This document shows positions 16,093 to 25,242 of a stretch of 64,000 nt of DNA, piece after piece. Every line of letters starts with the position of its first letter. Position 1 is the first letter of the stretch. A program made the position numbers and the translations under genes. Source of the DNA: Sphingobacterium sp. HMA12 (lineage in GTDB: Bacteria; Bacteroidota; Bacteroidia; Sphingobacteriales; Sphingobacteriaceae); contig NZ_BEYR01000001.1 of NCBI RefSeq assembly GCF_002933815.1, positions 2,411,765 through 2,475,764 of the forward strand, in the 5' to 3' direction. The notes under the pieces were generated by a model that was given only the letters and a program-made list of their open reading frames with translations, was not told where the DNA came from and ran no database searches.

Positions 16093-19000
16093 TTACAATT
16101 TACGTTTTACTTCTACTTGTTCGTAGGCTTCTACAATATCCCCTACCTGAATGTCATTGAAACGGTCAATATTCAAACCACACTCGTAACCTTGTGCAAC
16201 CTCTTTCACGTCGTCTTTAAAACGTTTCAAGGATGCCAATCGACCTGTATGGATAACGACACCGTCTCTGATTATGCGGATATCATTATTTCTATTGATT
16301 TTACCTTCTCTAACCATACATCCGGCAATGGTACCCACTTTAGAGATTTTAAATGTTTCTCTAATTTCAACCTCAGCAACAATTTTCTCTTCAAATTTCG
16401 GAGCCAACATACCTTCCATCGCAGATTTAATCTCTTCAATAGCATCATAGATGATAGAGTATAAACGAACGTCGATTTGCTCATTCTCAGCCAATTTACG
16501 TGCATTTTGTGTTGGACGTACTTGGAAACCAATGATGATCGCATCAGAAGCAGATGCCAATAATACATCTGACTCGGAGATCGCACCAACCGATTTATGA
16601 ATAATGTTTACCTGGATCTCATCTGTTGACAATTTCAATAATGAATCTGATAATGCTTCAATTGATCCATCCACGTCACCTTTAACGATAATATTAAGTT
16701 CCTTAAAGTTACCGATAGCCAAACGACGACCGATCTCATCCAAGGTAATATGTTTCGTTGCACGCATGCCTTGTTCACGTTGTAACTGAAGACGTTTGTT
16801 CGCTACTGTTCTAGCCTCAGATTCACTTTCAAGAACATAAAGCTTATCCCCTGCCGTAGGCGCTCCGGCCATACCTAAAATCTGTACCGGTACTGAAGGT
16901 CCTGCTTCTTTAACACGTTCTCCCCTTTCATTGGTTAAAGCTTTTACTTTACCAGAATGTGAGCCCGCCAAAATCGGATCTCCGACACGAAGTGTACCAC
17001 CTTGGATCAATACTGTAGTCACGATACCACGACCTTTATCCAAGGCTGCTTCGATCACTGAACCAACAGCACGTTTTTTCGGATCAGCTTTCAAATCCAA
17101 CATTTCAGCTTCCAAAAGAACTTTTTCTAAAAGAAGATCAACATTCTCTCCAGTTTTTGCGGAGATCTCTTGCGCTTGGAATTTACCACCCCAATCTTCA
17201 ACCAAGATATTCATTGCAGAAAGCTGCTCACGAATACGGTCTGGATTCGCACCAGGTTTATCCACCTTCGTAAAGGCAAATACAATTGGTACACCTGCAG
17301 CTTGAGCGTGATTGATTGCTTCCTTCGTTTGTGGCATGACCGCGTCGTCCGCCGCAATAACGATAATAACGATATCTGTTACTTTTGCACCACGTGCACG
17401 CATTGCTGTAAAGGCTTCGTGACCCGGTGTATCTAAAAATGTGATCTTACGGTCGTCATCTAATTTCACCGCATAAGCACCGATATGTTGTGTGATACCA
17501 CCAGCTTCACCTGAAGTTACGTTTGCTTTACGGATATAATCCAACAAAGACGTCTTACCGTGGTCAACGTGTCCCATTACCGTTACAATTGGAGCTCTAG
17601 ACACCAAATTCGCCTCAGTATCCGGTTCTTCCAGTTCCGCAGTTTCCTCATCTTCAGGTTTAATAAATTCAACTTGATAGCCAAATTCATCCGCCACAAT
17701 AGTTAAAGTCTCTGCATCTAGACGTTGGTTGATAGACACAAACATTCCTAAACTCATACAAGTTGCAATAATCTGTGTGACCTGAACGTCCATCAAATTT
17801 GCCAGCTCATTCGCTGTAACAAACTCGGTGACGCGCAATACCTTCGCCATCAATTCTTGCTCCATTGCAGCTTCTTCTGCATGTTGTGCAACATCATCAC
17901 GTTTCTGGCGTCTTAATTTCGCACGTTGTGCAAATTTACCAGATTTACCCGCACCGCTTAAACGGGCAAGTGTCGCTTTGATTTGATCTTGGATTTCCTT
18001 TTCAGAAGGTTCCTCCTTATTTTCAACAGGTCTTCCTTTTCCTCTATTGTCAAAACGACCATGTTGTGGCCTTGCGCCACCTTGTCCCGGTCTACCTGGA
18101 TGTTGGTTGTTTCCACCTTGTCCCGGTCTACCTGGATGCTGATTGTTTTGTCCCGGACGATTGTTCGGATTATTGTTGTTCCCTGGATTACCACCTCGGT
18201 TACCTTGTTGGTCACGATTGTGGTTGTTATTTCCATCGCGAGGACCACGGTTTTGGTTGTTATGACCTTGACCTTGGCCGCCATTAGGACTTACTGGACC
18301 ATTTGGATTCGTGCGCTTACGCTTACGTTTCTCATTGTTGTTTCCAGCATTTGAAGAGGATGCCACAGGTTTGTGGGAAGGTCTAGCAGATGGTAATTCA
18401 ATCTTACCAATTACTTTAGGACCGGTCAATCTTTCTGCACGCGCAGAAATAATATCATCGCCTTCTTTTTTCACAGGCTCCACTTTTGGAGTTACTGGTA
18501 CAGCAGCTTTAGGTGCTGTTTCGTCTTTTTTCTTTTCTTCTACCTTCACAGGTTCGGTTTTTGTCTCTACAACCGGAGTTGCTTTTACTTCAGTTTTATC
18601 TACTTCAGGTTTGGGAGCTTCTACCTTCGCTGCAACGACTTCGGTTTTTTGCTCAATAACCTTTGGTTCTTCTTTTTTCACTTCATTAACAGGCTCTCTG
18701 ACTTCAGCTTCTTTCTTTTCTACAGCTTTCTCTGCAACCTTAGTCTCTACTGGTGAGTCATTCGCTACTTTAGGCTCCTGTTTGGAAGGCTCCTCTTTTT
18801 TAGCCTTGTTTCCCCCTCTATTTAGGGCATCAAGATCTATTTTGCCGACCACTTTCATACCCCCTTGATGAACAGGTTCCTCCGGTTTGGTAGGAGCGGT
18901 TTCTTTGGCAGATGGGACTTCTACGGTATTCTTAACCAAGATCTCTTTTGGCTCTTCATGTTCTTCAAAATCCTCATTTTTAGATGATTCTTTAGGAGAA

Positions 19001-19239
19001 GCGGACGGCGACTCCTCACGACGAATTTTGCCAATAACAATTTGTTTAGCTTCATCTTTCAGTGATTTGTCTCCCTGAAACTCTTTTAACAGCACACCAT
19101 ACATCTCTCCGCTCAATTTAGTGTTAGGCTTTGCTTCTACATCATATCCTTTTTTCACTAAACATTCTACGGCAGTATGTATTCCGATGTTGAGTTCCTT
19201 TGCTGCTTTAAGCAAGTTTGTTCCTTTTCCTTCAGTCAT
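16093..19239 (-). CDS. infB: Translation initiation factor IF-2
   Basis: A 1048-residue GTPase that delivers initiator tRNA to the ribosome. It has an N-terminal IF2 domain, a long Lys/Glu/Pro-rich linker, an Asn/Gly-rich low-complexity stretch (about residues 310-400), then a second IF2N domain and the GTPase domain with VTVMGHVDHGKTS (G1), DTPGHEAF (G3) and TKVD (G4), followed by the beta-barrel and IF2-C domains. The extended linker explains its length compared with E. coli IF-2 (890). It is the last gene of rimP-nusA-infB, 103 bases after nusA, and ends at the terminator shared with the convergent YaeR-like gene. Confidence 0.97.
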   Translation of the reverse strand: MTEGKGTNLLKAAKELNIGIHTAVECLVKKGYDVEAKPNTKLSGEMYGVLLKEFQGDKSLKDEAKQIVIGKIRREESPSASPKESSKNEDFEEHEEPKEILVKNTVEVPSAKETAPTKPEEPVHQGGMKVVGKIDLDALNRGGNKAKKEEPSKQEPKVANDSPVETKVAEKAVEKKEAEVREPVNEVKKEEPKVIEQKTEVVAAKVEAPKPEVDKTEVKATPVVETKTEPVKVEEKKKDETAPKAAVPVTPKVEPVKKEGDDIISARAERLTGPKVIGKIELPSARPSHKPVASSSNAGNNNEKRKRKRTNPNGPVSPNGGQGQGHNNQNRGPRDGNNNHNRDQQGNRGGNPGNNNNPNNRPGQNNQHPGRPGQGGNNQHPGRPGQGGARPQHGRFDNRGKGRPVENKEEPSEKEIQDQIKATLARLSGAGKSGKFAQRAKLRRQKRDDVAQHAEEAAMEQELMAKVLRVTEFVTANELANLMDVQVTQIIATCMSLGMFVSINQRLDAETLTIVADEFGYQVEFIKPEDEETAELEEPDTEANLVSRAPIVTVMGHVDHGKTSLLDYIRKANVTSGEAGGITQHIGAYAVKLDDDRKITFLDTPGHEAFTAMRARGAKVTDIVIIVIAADDAVMPQTKEAINHAQAAGVPIVFAFTKVDKPGANPDRIREQLSAMNILVEDWGGKFQAQEISAKTGENVDLLLEKVLLEAEMLDLKADPKKRAVGSVIEAALDKGRGIVTTVLIQGGTLRVGDPILAGSHSGKVKALTNERGERVKEAGPSVPVQILGMAGAPTAGDKLYVLESESEARTVANKRLQLQREQGMRATKHITLDEIGRRLAIGNFKELNIIVKGDVDGSIEALSDSLLKLSTDEIQVNIIHKSVGAISESDVLLASASDAIIIGFQVRPTQNARKLAENEQIDVRLYSIIYDAIEEIKSAMEGMLAPKFEEKIVAEVEIRETFKISKVGTIAGCMVREGKINRNNDIRIIRDGVVIHTGRLASLKRFKDDVKEVAQGYECGLNIDRFNDIQVGDIVEAYEQVEVKRKL
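18077..18148. repeat. 36-bp tandem repeat, two copies, inside infB
   Basis: Two adjacent 36-bp units differing at only two bases encode the 12-residue repeat NNQHPGRPGQGG in the disordered linker of IF-2. The near-identity at DNA level suggests recent duplication, so copy number may vary between strains. Confidence 0.8.
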
Positions 19240-19342
19240 CTATAATATAAACTATTTTAATATAATTACAAAAATATGTTTTTTTCCATCCATAAACAAT
19301 TTATTCCGAATGTTAGATAGAAAAAATTTAACAAGCTGAATT

Positions 19343-20584
19343 TTATTCAAATTCAGCCTGCAATATACGTACGATATCACGAATGGTATCTTCTTCCAAG
19401 TCGGTACGTCTAACCAACTCTTCTTCACTAAGTGATAAAACTGATTTTGCGGAGTCTAAACCAACACGTTTCAACTCATCAATAACCCAGCTTTCAATTT
19501 CGTCGCTGAATTCCTCGATATCCACATCCTCATCAAACTCATCATTCTCACGATAAACATCGATCTCATAACCAGTCAGCTTACCAGCCAATTTAATATT
19601 GTGTCCCCCACGTCCGATTGCCAAGGATACCTGATCCGATTTTAAGTATACAGCAGCAGTTTTATTTTCCTCGTCGATTTTAATCGAGCTGATTCGGGCA
19701 GGGCTCAGTGCACGGGCGATATATAAAGAATGGTTTGTCGTGAAATTGATCACATCAATGTTCTCATTACGCAATTCGCGAACGATACCATGAATACGTG
19801 ATCCTTTCATACCCACACATGCTCCAACCGGATCAATACGATCGTCATAAGACTCTACAGCCACTTTAGCACGCTCACCCGGCTCACGGACAATTTTCTT
19901 GATGGTAATCAGACCATCAAAGATCTCAGGCACTTCCAGTTCAAACAAACGTTGTAAAAATGCAGGTGCTGTACGTGAGATAATGATTTTCGGATTGTTA
20001 TTCATCATATCCACCTTGTGAACAACGGCACGGATACCATCACCTTTTTTGAAATAATCAGCAGGGATCTGTTCTGACTTAGGTAAAATCAATTCATTAC
20101 CATCCTCATCCAATACCAAAATTTCCTTTTTCCAGATCTGATAAACCTCACCAATAACCAACTCCCCTTCTCTATCTTTATATTTCTTGAAGACTTCGTC
20201 TTTTTCAAGCTCTAACACTTTAGAAACAAGCGTTTGACGGGCCGCCAAAATAGCACGACGTCCAAAGCTTTCCAAAGTGATCTGCTCGATAAAATCATCA
20301 CCTACTTCCAAATCCTCATCGTGTTTTCTTGCTTCTGCCAACTCGATTTCAAGATCATCATCCTCAGAAAATTCATCTTCAACAACGACACGCGTTCTCC
20401 AAATCTCCAAATCCCCGTTATCTGGATTTACGATAACATCCACATTTTCATCCGTACCGAAACGACGACGGATCATACTACGAAAAACCTCTTCCAATAC
20501 TGTAATGACCGTAGGTCTATCGATATTCTTAAACTCTTTAAACTCCTGAAAAGAGTCTATCAGATTGATGTTGCTGTTACTCAT
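19343..20584 (-). CDS. nusA: Transcription termination/antitermination factor NusA
   Basis: A 413-residue NusA with the N-terminal RNA polymerase-binding domain, an S1 domain, two KH domains (GACVGMKGSRI and IGRGGHNIKLA) and a short acidic C-terminal extension (DEFDEDVDIEEFSDEIE) before a helix-hairpin-like end. It lacks the pair of C-terminal acidic repeats of E. coli NusA. It follows rimP by 5 bases in the conserved rimP-nusA-infB operon. Because NusA acts on pausing and termination, the hairpin in the operon leader could be a target for its own control. Confidence 0.97.
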   Translation of the reverse strand: MSNSNINLIDSFQEFKEFKNIDRPTVITVLEEVFRSMIRRRFGTDENVDVIVNPDNGDLEIWRTRVVVEDEFSEDDDLEIELAEARKHDEDLEVGDDFIEQITLESFGRRAILAARQTLVSKVLELEKDEVFKKYKDREGELVIGEVYQIWKKEILVLDEDGNELILPKSEQIPADYFKKGDGIRAVVHKVDMMNNNPKIIISRTAPAFLQRLFELEVPEIFDGLITIKKIVREPGERAKVAVESYDDRIDPVGACVGMKGSRIHGIVRELRNENIDVINFTTNHSLYIARALSPARISSIKIDEENKTAAVYLKSDQVSLAIGRGGHNIKLAGKLTGYEIDVYRENDEFDEDVDIEEFSDEIESWVIDELKRVGLDSAKSVLSLSEEELVRRTDLEEDTIRDIVRILQAEFE

Positions 20585-20589
20585 TATTT

Positions 20590-21054
20590 TTAAAATGAAA
20601 TTACCACTTTTGTTGCCTTTATTTGATCAAAAGGAAGTTCTTTTTCTACCTCTTGCATTTTTTTACCTTTTTCTTTTACTTTCTGAAGAATGCTGACCTT
20701 TGTCTCGTCAACAGCCAATAAAGTTCCTTCAATTTTAGTGTTATCGTCCAACTTAATCTGAACGGTACGACCTATATTTTTTTGGTACTGCCGGTTATTG
20801 ACAAAATTCGAATCTATACCCGGAGACGAAACCTCCAGACGATAAGCGTTATCGATGACATTTTCTTCCTCTAAATGGAAACCAACATGGCGGCTCACCT
20901 GTGCACAGTCATCAATATTAACCCCATTATCCCCATCCAGGAGAATTTCCAAAATCTTATTTGGACGCATCTTTACACTAACAATAAACAAATCCTCGCG
21001 ATCTGCTATTTTCTCTTCTATGAGTTCAATGACTCTTTTTTCTACATCTTGCAT
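20590..21054 (-). CDS. rimP: Ribosome maturation factor RimP
   Basis: A 154-residue protein of the RimP family (30S subunit maturation), recognised from the N-terminal domain with DCAQVSRHVG, the YRLEVSSPGID motif, and the C-terminal SH3-like barrel. It is the first gene of the rimP-nusA-infB operon, preceded by a leader of about 70 nt that contains a GC-rich hairpin with a U-tract. Confidence 0.93.
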   Translation of the reverse strand: MQDVEKRVIELIEEKIADREDLFIVSVKMRPNKILEILLDGDNGVNIDDCAQVSRHVGFHLEEENVIDNAYRLEVSSPGIDSNFVNNRQYQKNIGRTVQIKLDDNTKIEGTLLAVDETKVSILQKVKEKGKKMQEVEKELPFDQIKATKVVISF

Positions 21055-21088
21055 TGTTCTACTGCCTAGAATGCTAAATTAATTGTAT

Positions 21089-21116
21089 TAAAAAAAGGGG
21101 GCAATACGAGCCCCCT
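21089..21116 (-). terminator. Terminator in the rimP operon leader (possible attenuator)
   Basis: A perfect 7-bp stem AGGGGGC/GCCCCCT with a 7-base loop, followed by T7 on the minus strand. It lies downstream of the apparent rimP promoter and upstream of the rimP start. It could end transcripts from the upstream repressor gene, but it is positioned to attenuate rimP-nusA-infB as well. Confidence 0.75.
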
Positions 21117-21130
21117 TCCTTTCAGATATG

Positions 21131-21162
21131 CAAATATAGTATTTTATAAAATAAAAAACAAA
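21131..21162 (-). promoter_or_regulatory. Promoter of rimP-nusA-infB
   Basis: Minus-strand TTTG (21162-21159), a 20-nt spacer and TATATTTG (21138-21131) match the consensus exactly. The predicted start is near 21126, 10-12 nt before the leader hairpin. Confidence 0.65.
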
Positions 21163-21193
21163 TTCCCAAACAACAGCGAAAGTATTTTTTATA

Positions 21194-21970
21194 TTATTTC
21201 GAATTGTCAACAACTGCATTAATTGTCTTTTGCATCTGCGCCATCATGCTGGTCAATGTTTCCATTGTCGGTTCAGGTGTCGGCTCCGGTAGTTGTGTAC
21301 TAATAAAAGCCTTCGCCTTCCAAACTTCAAGAATATCAGGAGTTTCAACCCAGTAAGGTTCATATGTTTTGTTATCAGAAACAAGCTTTAAACCTTTATC
21401 CTCCTTAAATTTAAATGCAATACGCTTATAAACGACCCCTTCCTCGCGCGATACAACCACATAGGTATGCCCCGGTTTTATATCATGCCAATTCTCGACA
21501 TATTCAGCAACAATAATGGATCCTGATGGCAAAGGCAACATCGAATCCCCTTTGATCTCAAACGCCCGAAAAGTCCCCTGCCCAAACATAGGAAGCGAAA
21601 ACTTCGGGAGCTCGGCCACATATTCGGGATCGCCGTACCCATTTAAATAGCCCGCACTCGCTTTAACTGGCACAAGTTCAATATTTTCACGATCACTGCC
21701 ATCAACAGTTACACTTAATACCCTGAGATTCGAAGCATTGCTTTTAGGTACCGGCTTCCACTTATCATCAATCACATCATTCGCCAATTCATCCATGGTT
21801 AACCCATAAAACTCGGCAATTTTTTTTAGCAATTCATATTTAGGCTCCGCTCTATCTTCTTCATAAGCACCGACAGAAGCTCTTTTAATCTCCATGATAT
21901 CAGCAAATTGCTGCTGCGTAATTTTCTTTCCTTTTCGAAGGAATTTCAAGTTGGATGAAATATTTGACAT
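21194..21970 (-). CDS. XRE-family repressor with S24 (LexA/CI-like) peptidase domain
   Basis: A 258-residue protein with an N-terminal helix-turn-helix (residues 6-60) and a C-terminal S24 domain. The catalytic pair is present: Ser143 in GDSM and Lys182 in VVYKRI. A candidate self-cleavage site Ala106-Gly107 (ASAGY) lies in the linker, so RecA-stimulated autoproteolysis as in LexA or phage CI is possible. No phage genes are nearby, so it is probably a chromosomal stress regulator. It is divergent from a small GIY-YIG-like gene across 101 bp that contain TATTAGTAATA-type sites, and may control it. Confidence 0.88.
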   Translation of the reverse strand: MSNISSNLKFLRKGKKITQQQFADIMEIKRASVGAYEEDRAEPKYELLKKIAEFYGLTMDELANDVIDDKWKPVPKSNASNLRVLSVTVDGSDRENIELVPVKASAGYLNGYGDPEYVAELPKFSLPMFGQGTFRAFEIKGDSMLPLPSGSIIVAEYVENWHDIKPGHTYVVVSREEGVVYKRIAFKFKEDKGLKLVSDNKTYEPYWVETPDILEVWKAKAFISTQLPEPTPEPTMETLTSMMAQMQKTINAVVDNSK

Positions 21971-22007
21971 ATTATTTTTTCAAAAAATATTTTGCAAAAA
22001 CTAAATT

Positions 22008-22039
22008 TATTAGTAATATTGTGCCAATAAAATTAGTAA
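22008..22039. promoter_or_regulatory. Operator candidate between repressor and GIY-YIG-like gene
   Basis: Two copies of ATTAGTAA (22009-22016 and 22032-22039), 23 bp apart centre to centre, i.e. about two helical turns. The first is part of a palindrome TATTAGTAATA (22008-22018). The position between the divergent genes fits binding by the XRE/S24 protein. Confidence 0.4.
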
Positions 22040-22071
22040 ATAAAATTCAATCATCCAAATAATTTAGCATT

Positions 22072-22395
22072 ATGAGCAATTTTATTGTATATATATTAAC
22101 TGACAACAACAGAAGATACTTTGAAATCGACTTTACTTCCAATATGCTCAGCACTATAGTAGAGCTTCAGCAGGTCAACAGCTTTACGTTTCAACAAGGC
22201 TCCCATTTAAACCGGATCATCTATTCGGAGGCTTTTTCAAAACTGGCATGTGCTAAAAAGAGAATGAATGAGTTGCAAAATTTCACCCATCTACAAATAG
22301 AAAGAATTATTCGTAAGAATAACCCAAATTGGAACAACCTCTACCCGCAACAACAGCAGTCCTACGCCAAAAGAAACAGCAATTACGCCGCCTAA
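22072..22395 (+). CDS. Small GIY-YIG-like protein lacking the catalytic residues
   Basis: A 107-residue protein whose pattern follows small GIY-YIG nucleases: an opening strand VYILT (6-10), FTSNM (21-25), RIIYSEAF (48-55), and a closing INPEWKDL-like segment NNPNWNNL (83-90). The catalytic positions are altered: YIG aligns with EID (18-20), the catalytic Arg with Ser27 or Thr28, and the metal-binding Glu in the REKQ segment with Lys63. Only Glu53 remains. It is therefore predicted to bind nucleic acid or protein without cutting. The C-terminus is Gln/Asn/Tyr-rich. It is divergent from an S24-type repressor. The family match is by eye and could be wrong. Confidence 0.6.
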   Translation: MSNFIVYILTDNNRRYFEIDFTSNMLSTIVELQQVNSFTFQQGSHLNRIIYSEAFSKLACAKKRMNELQNFTHLQIERIIRKNNPNWNNLYPQQQQSYAKRNSNYAA

Positions 22396-22409
22396 TAAAA
22401 TATAACAAT

Positions 22410-22440
22410 AAAAAAGCCACCTAATTTTTATTAGGCAGCT
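22410..22440 (-). terminator. Terminator of PBP1A gene
   Basis: On the minus strand an 11-bp stem (AGCTGCCTAAT/ATTAGGTGGCT, two G-U pairs) is followed by T6. On the plus strand the same bases make C-A mismatches, so it should work mainly for the minus-strand gene. Confidence 0.65.
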
Positions 22441-22490
22441 ATTTATCATAGATCCAAAACAGGACAAATTATTAACCGACTTTACATCAA

Positions 22491-24863
22491 CTACGGAGTT
22501 TCCGATGCACCCGTATTCTCGCTGTCACCACCTTCATTGTGATTACGCTCGGCGGATCCTTCTGTCGATTCCTCTTCCGGCCCAATAAATCCTTCGTCCG
22601 TCTGCTCATCAATACTTGTTGAATCACCTTGTTCAGGCTCCGGATCACTATAACGTGGTGTCTCACATTTATAAGACTTTGTAATTTCGACCGTAGGTTC
22701 CGGGAATTTACCTTGCGTATAGCCCAATTGCTTATCTTTGTAGACAGATTCCAAAAACACACCAAATATAGGTAAAGCCGTTCGGGAACCTTCTCCAGTA
22801 TGCGAATTCTTGAAGTGTATGCTTCTTTCGTCACATCCAACCCAGATTCCGGTAACCAAATCCTTCGTCACCCCCATATACCAGCCATCAACATATTCGG
22901 AAGATGTGCCCGTCTTACCGCCAATTTGATTTTCTTTATCAAAGAGATCCCACTCCCATAATCCCTGTGACGTACCTCTTGGCTCTTCCATACCACCACG
23001 CAACATGTAAGTCATCAACCAGGCATCTTGCTTATCAACAACCTGCTTGCGTTCTGCTTGAAAGGTAGCGATAACATTCCCATCATGGTCTTCAATTTTA
23101 GAAACTAGTATAGGTGTGACCCGCTCGCCATGGTTCATCATCGTCGAGTAACCGTTAACCATCTCAAAAACAGATACGTCATTAGGCCCCAGCCCAACGG
23201 ATGCCACTGGATTAAGCTTACTCGTGATACCACAACGTTGCGCCGCATCCACAACCTTTGCCGGAGTAACCATATCGGTCAGCTGAACAGTAACTGAGTT
23301 AATAGATCGGGCCATTGCATGACGTAATGACATTTCCCTGTAAGAAAAATTCCAATCCGCGTTTTTAGGCTCCCAAACCTCAACAGAATCCCCTTTGTCA
23401 ATCTTTATGGTAACAGGCTTATCCGTAATCTTATCACAAGGTGACATCCCAGACTCCAAGGCAGCCAAATAAACAAAAGGTTTAAATGTCGAACCTGCCT
23501 GCCGTTTCGCCTGCATCACATGATCATATTTAAAATATTGATGATCTATACCACCTACCCAAGCCTTAATTTCACCTGAATAAGGATCCATCGACATCAT
23601 CCCCGCATTCAACATCATGGCATAATATTTTAAGGAATCCATCGTGGACATCTCTTTCTCAACCTTGCCATTATCCTTCCAATTATAGACTTCCATTTTC
23701 TTCTTTTTATCCAGGAAGTAATTAATGCTGTCCGGACTATTGGCATATTTCTTACTCAAGAATGCATAATAAGGGGTCTTCTTCGCCAAATTCTCCAAAA
23801 AGTTTGGAATTACTTTTCCGGAAAGGTCACGCCAGGGCTCCTGACCATCCCAGGTATTATTTAAGCGCTGCTGTAACTCGGCCATCTGTTTCGCCACAGC
23901 CTCCTCAGCATGTTTCTGAAGTTTTGAATTGATTGTTGTATAGATTTTTAAACCATCAGTATAGATATCGTAATTATTCTCCTCCGACCATTTCTCTAAC
24001 CATTTGGCGACAGCGGTACGCAGATAGGAATCCCCGCCAGCATTCACATCCTGATTATTGGCATCCAAAACAATCTTCTCCTTAACTAAAGCATCATAAG
24101 CTGCTTTTGTCAGAAAGCCACTTTTATGCATTTGACTCAATACGGTATTTTTCCGATCAAATGCCTTCTCAGGATTTCTGATCGGATTATACAGGGTTGT
24201 TCCCTTCAGCATACCGATCAACACCGCTGCTTCATTTTGATTCAGCTGATTGGCTCCTTTTGAAAAATAACGTTTTGCGGCGGTCTCTATACCATAGGCA
24301 TTATTACTAAAAGAAACAGTGTTAAGATACATTTCCAATATCTGGTTTTTACTATATCGCTGCTCAAGCTTGTAAGCCGTCATCCATTCCTTAAATTTGG
24401 TAATGACAAGCCCGGCAACAGGCAAGCGTGTCAACAACCCTCCGGCCTTATTGTAACGCGTGCGGTAAAGATTCTTAGCCAGCTGTTGTGTAATCGTACT
24501 TGCCCCCCGCTTATCTCCTTTTAAAGTAGAGACAATACCCGAACCCAAGCCTAAAAAATCAACGCCATTATGCTGATAAAAACGTACATCTTCAGTCGCG
24601 ATCAGTGCATTAATCACCGTTTTAGGAATACTGTCAAAAGGAACTGGATTCCTATCTTCATCAAAATACCGACCGATCAACACGCTATCAGCGGTATATA
24701 GTTCAGTCGAAATATTGAGGCTGGGCATAATGATGTCTTTTTTTGTGGGGGAATAGCCAAACAGCCACAAAAAATTAAGTTGTATGGCACAAACCAAAAC
24801 AATAACGAAATATATTGCTATAACGAGATAACGAAGAATCCGATTCTTTATACGTCTAAACAT
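22491..24863 (-). CDS. Penicillin-binding protein 1A (bifunctional peptidoglycan synthase)
   Basis: A 790-residue class A PBP. One N-terminal membrane helix (about 8-33) is followed by a GT51 glycosyltransferase domain with TEDVRFYQHNGVDFLG and GASTITQQLAKNLYR, then a transpeptidase domain with the SxxK serine in AGSTFKPF, the second motif in SINS and the KTG triad in GGKTGTSS. A Glu/Ser/Thr-rich tail of about 60 residues follows. It polymerises and cross-links peptidoglycan in the periplasm. It is monocistronic, between the small GIY-YIG-like gene and a 380-bp gap before rpoN. Confidence 0.95.
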   Translation of the reverse strand: MFRRIKNRILRYLVIAIYFVIVLVCAIQLNFLWLFGYSPTKKDIIMPSLNISTELYTADSVLIGRYFDEDRNPVPFDSIPKTVINALIATEDVRFYQHNGVDFLGLGSGIVSTLKGDKRGASTITQQLAKNLYRTRYNKAGGLLTRLPVAGLVITKFKEWMTAYKLEQRYSKNQILEMYLNTVSFSNNAYGIETAAKRYFSKGANQLNQNEAAVLIGMLKGTTLYNPIRNPEKAFDRKNTVLSQMHKSGFLTKAAYDALVKEKIVLDANNQDVNAGGDSYLRTAVAKWLEKWSEENNYDIYTDGLKIYTTINSKLQKHAEEAVAKQMAELQQRLNNTWDGQEPWRDLSGKVIPNFLENLAKKTPYYAFLSKKYANSPDSINYFLDKKKKMEVYNWKDNGKVEKEMSTMDSLKYYAMMLNAGMMSMDPYSGEIKAWVGGIDHQYFKYDHVMQAKRQAGSTFKPFVYLAALESGMSPCDKITDKPVTIKIDKGDSVEVWEPKNADWNFSYREMSLRHAMARSINSVTVQLTDMVTPAKVVDAAQRCGITSKLNPVASVGLGPNDVSVFEMVNGYSTMMNHGERVTPILVSKIEDHDGNVIATFQAERKQVVDKQDAWLMTYMLRGGMEEPRGTSQGLWEWDLFDKENQIGGKTGTSSEYVDGWYMGVTKDLVTGIWVGCDERSIHFKNSHTGEGSRTALPIFGVFLESVYKDKQLGYTQGKFPEPTVEITKSYKCETPRYSDPEPEQGDSTSIDEQTDEGFIGPEEESTEGSAERNHNEGGDSENTGASETP

Positions 24864-25034
24864 AAATGGAAATTTATCTTATAATCAACATATTGAATCA
24901 GCAAAAGGTTTTACCCTTGCTCAATATGCGCCTATATGTGTTTCAGGGGCTAAATATACAACTAAATACATCTCCCCAATTAACTATTTACATTTTTTAA
25001 CAATAAAAAATAAGCATTTATTCGAACAAAGTCA

Positions 25035-25169
25035 ATGGGCAAAAACACATTTCCTGAGCCCTGTTTTGCTCACTATGGAGAATTAAAATGCAAAAAAAAG
25101 TTGAAGGAGGACTTTATTGAGATCAATAAGTTAGCCGACGCGTTCCGCAAATATTATACCTACTTTTGA
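25035..25169 (+). CDS. Possible small protein of 44 residues
   Basis: An ATG-initiated frame of 44 codons in the 379-bp gap between PBP1A and rpoN (24864-25242). It begins MGKNTFPEPCFAHYGELKC and ends LADAFRKYYTYF. The C-terminal half is a plausible amphipathic helix rich in Lys and Glu, and the sequence has two cysteines. Composition looks protein-like, but there is no clear ribosome-binding site and I do not recognise a family. The rest of the gap shows nothing I can name. Confidence 0.3.
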   Translation: MGKNTFPEPCFAHYGELKCKKKLKEDFIEINKLADAFRKYYTYF

Positions 25170-25242
25170 TTTATTATCTATTTTATTTTAAAATAATAAT
25201 GATATTTGCTTAAATTTAGATGTAAACTAGTCAACTATTAGC

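Noticed and set aside
16117-17436. Plus-strand frames of 60-125 codons inside infB
   Set aside because: Antisense shadows of the conserved GTPase and C-terminal domains.
18311-18868. 185-codon frame on the plus strand inside infB
   Set aside because: It is the antisense of a Lys/Glu/Val-rich repeat region; Ser/Thr/Phe-rich composition is what such antisense gives.
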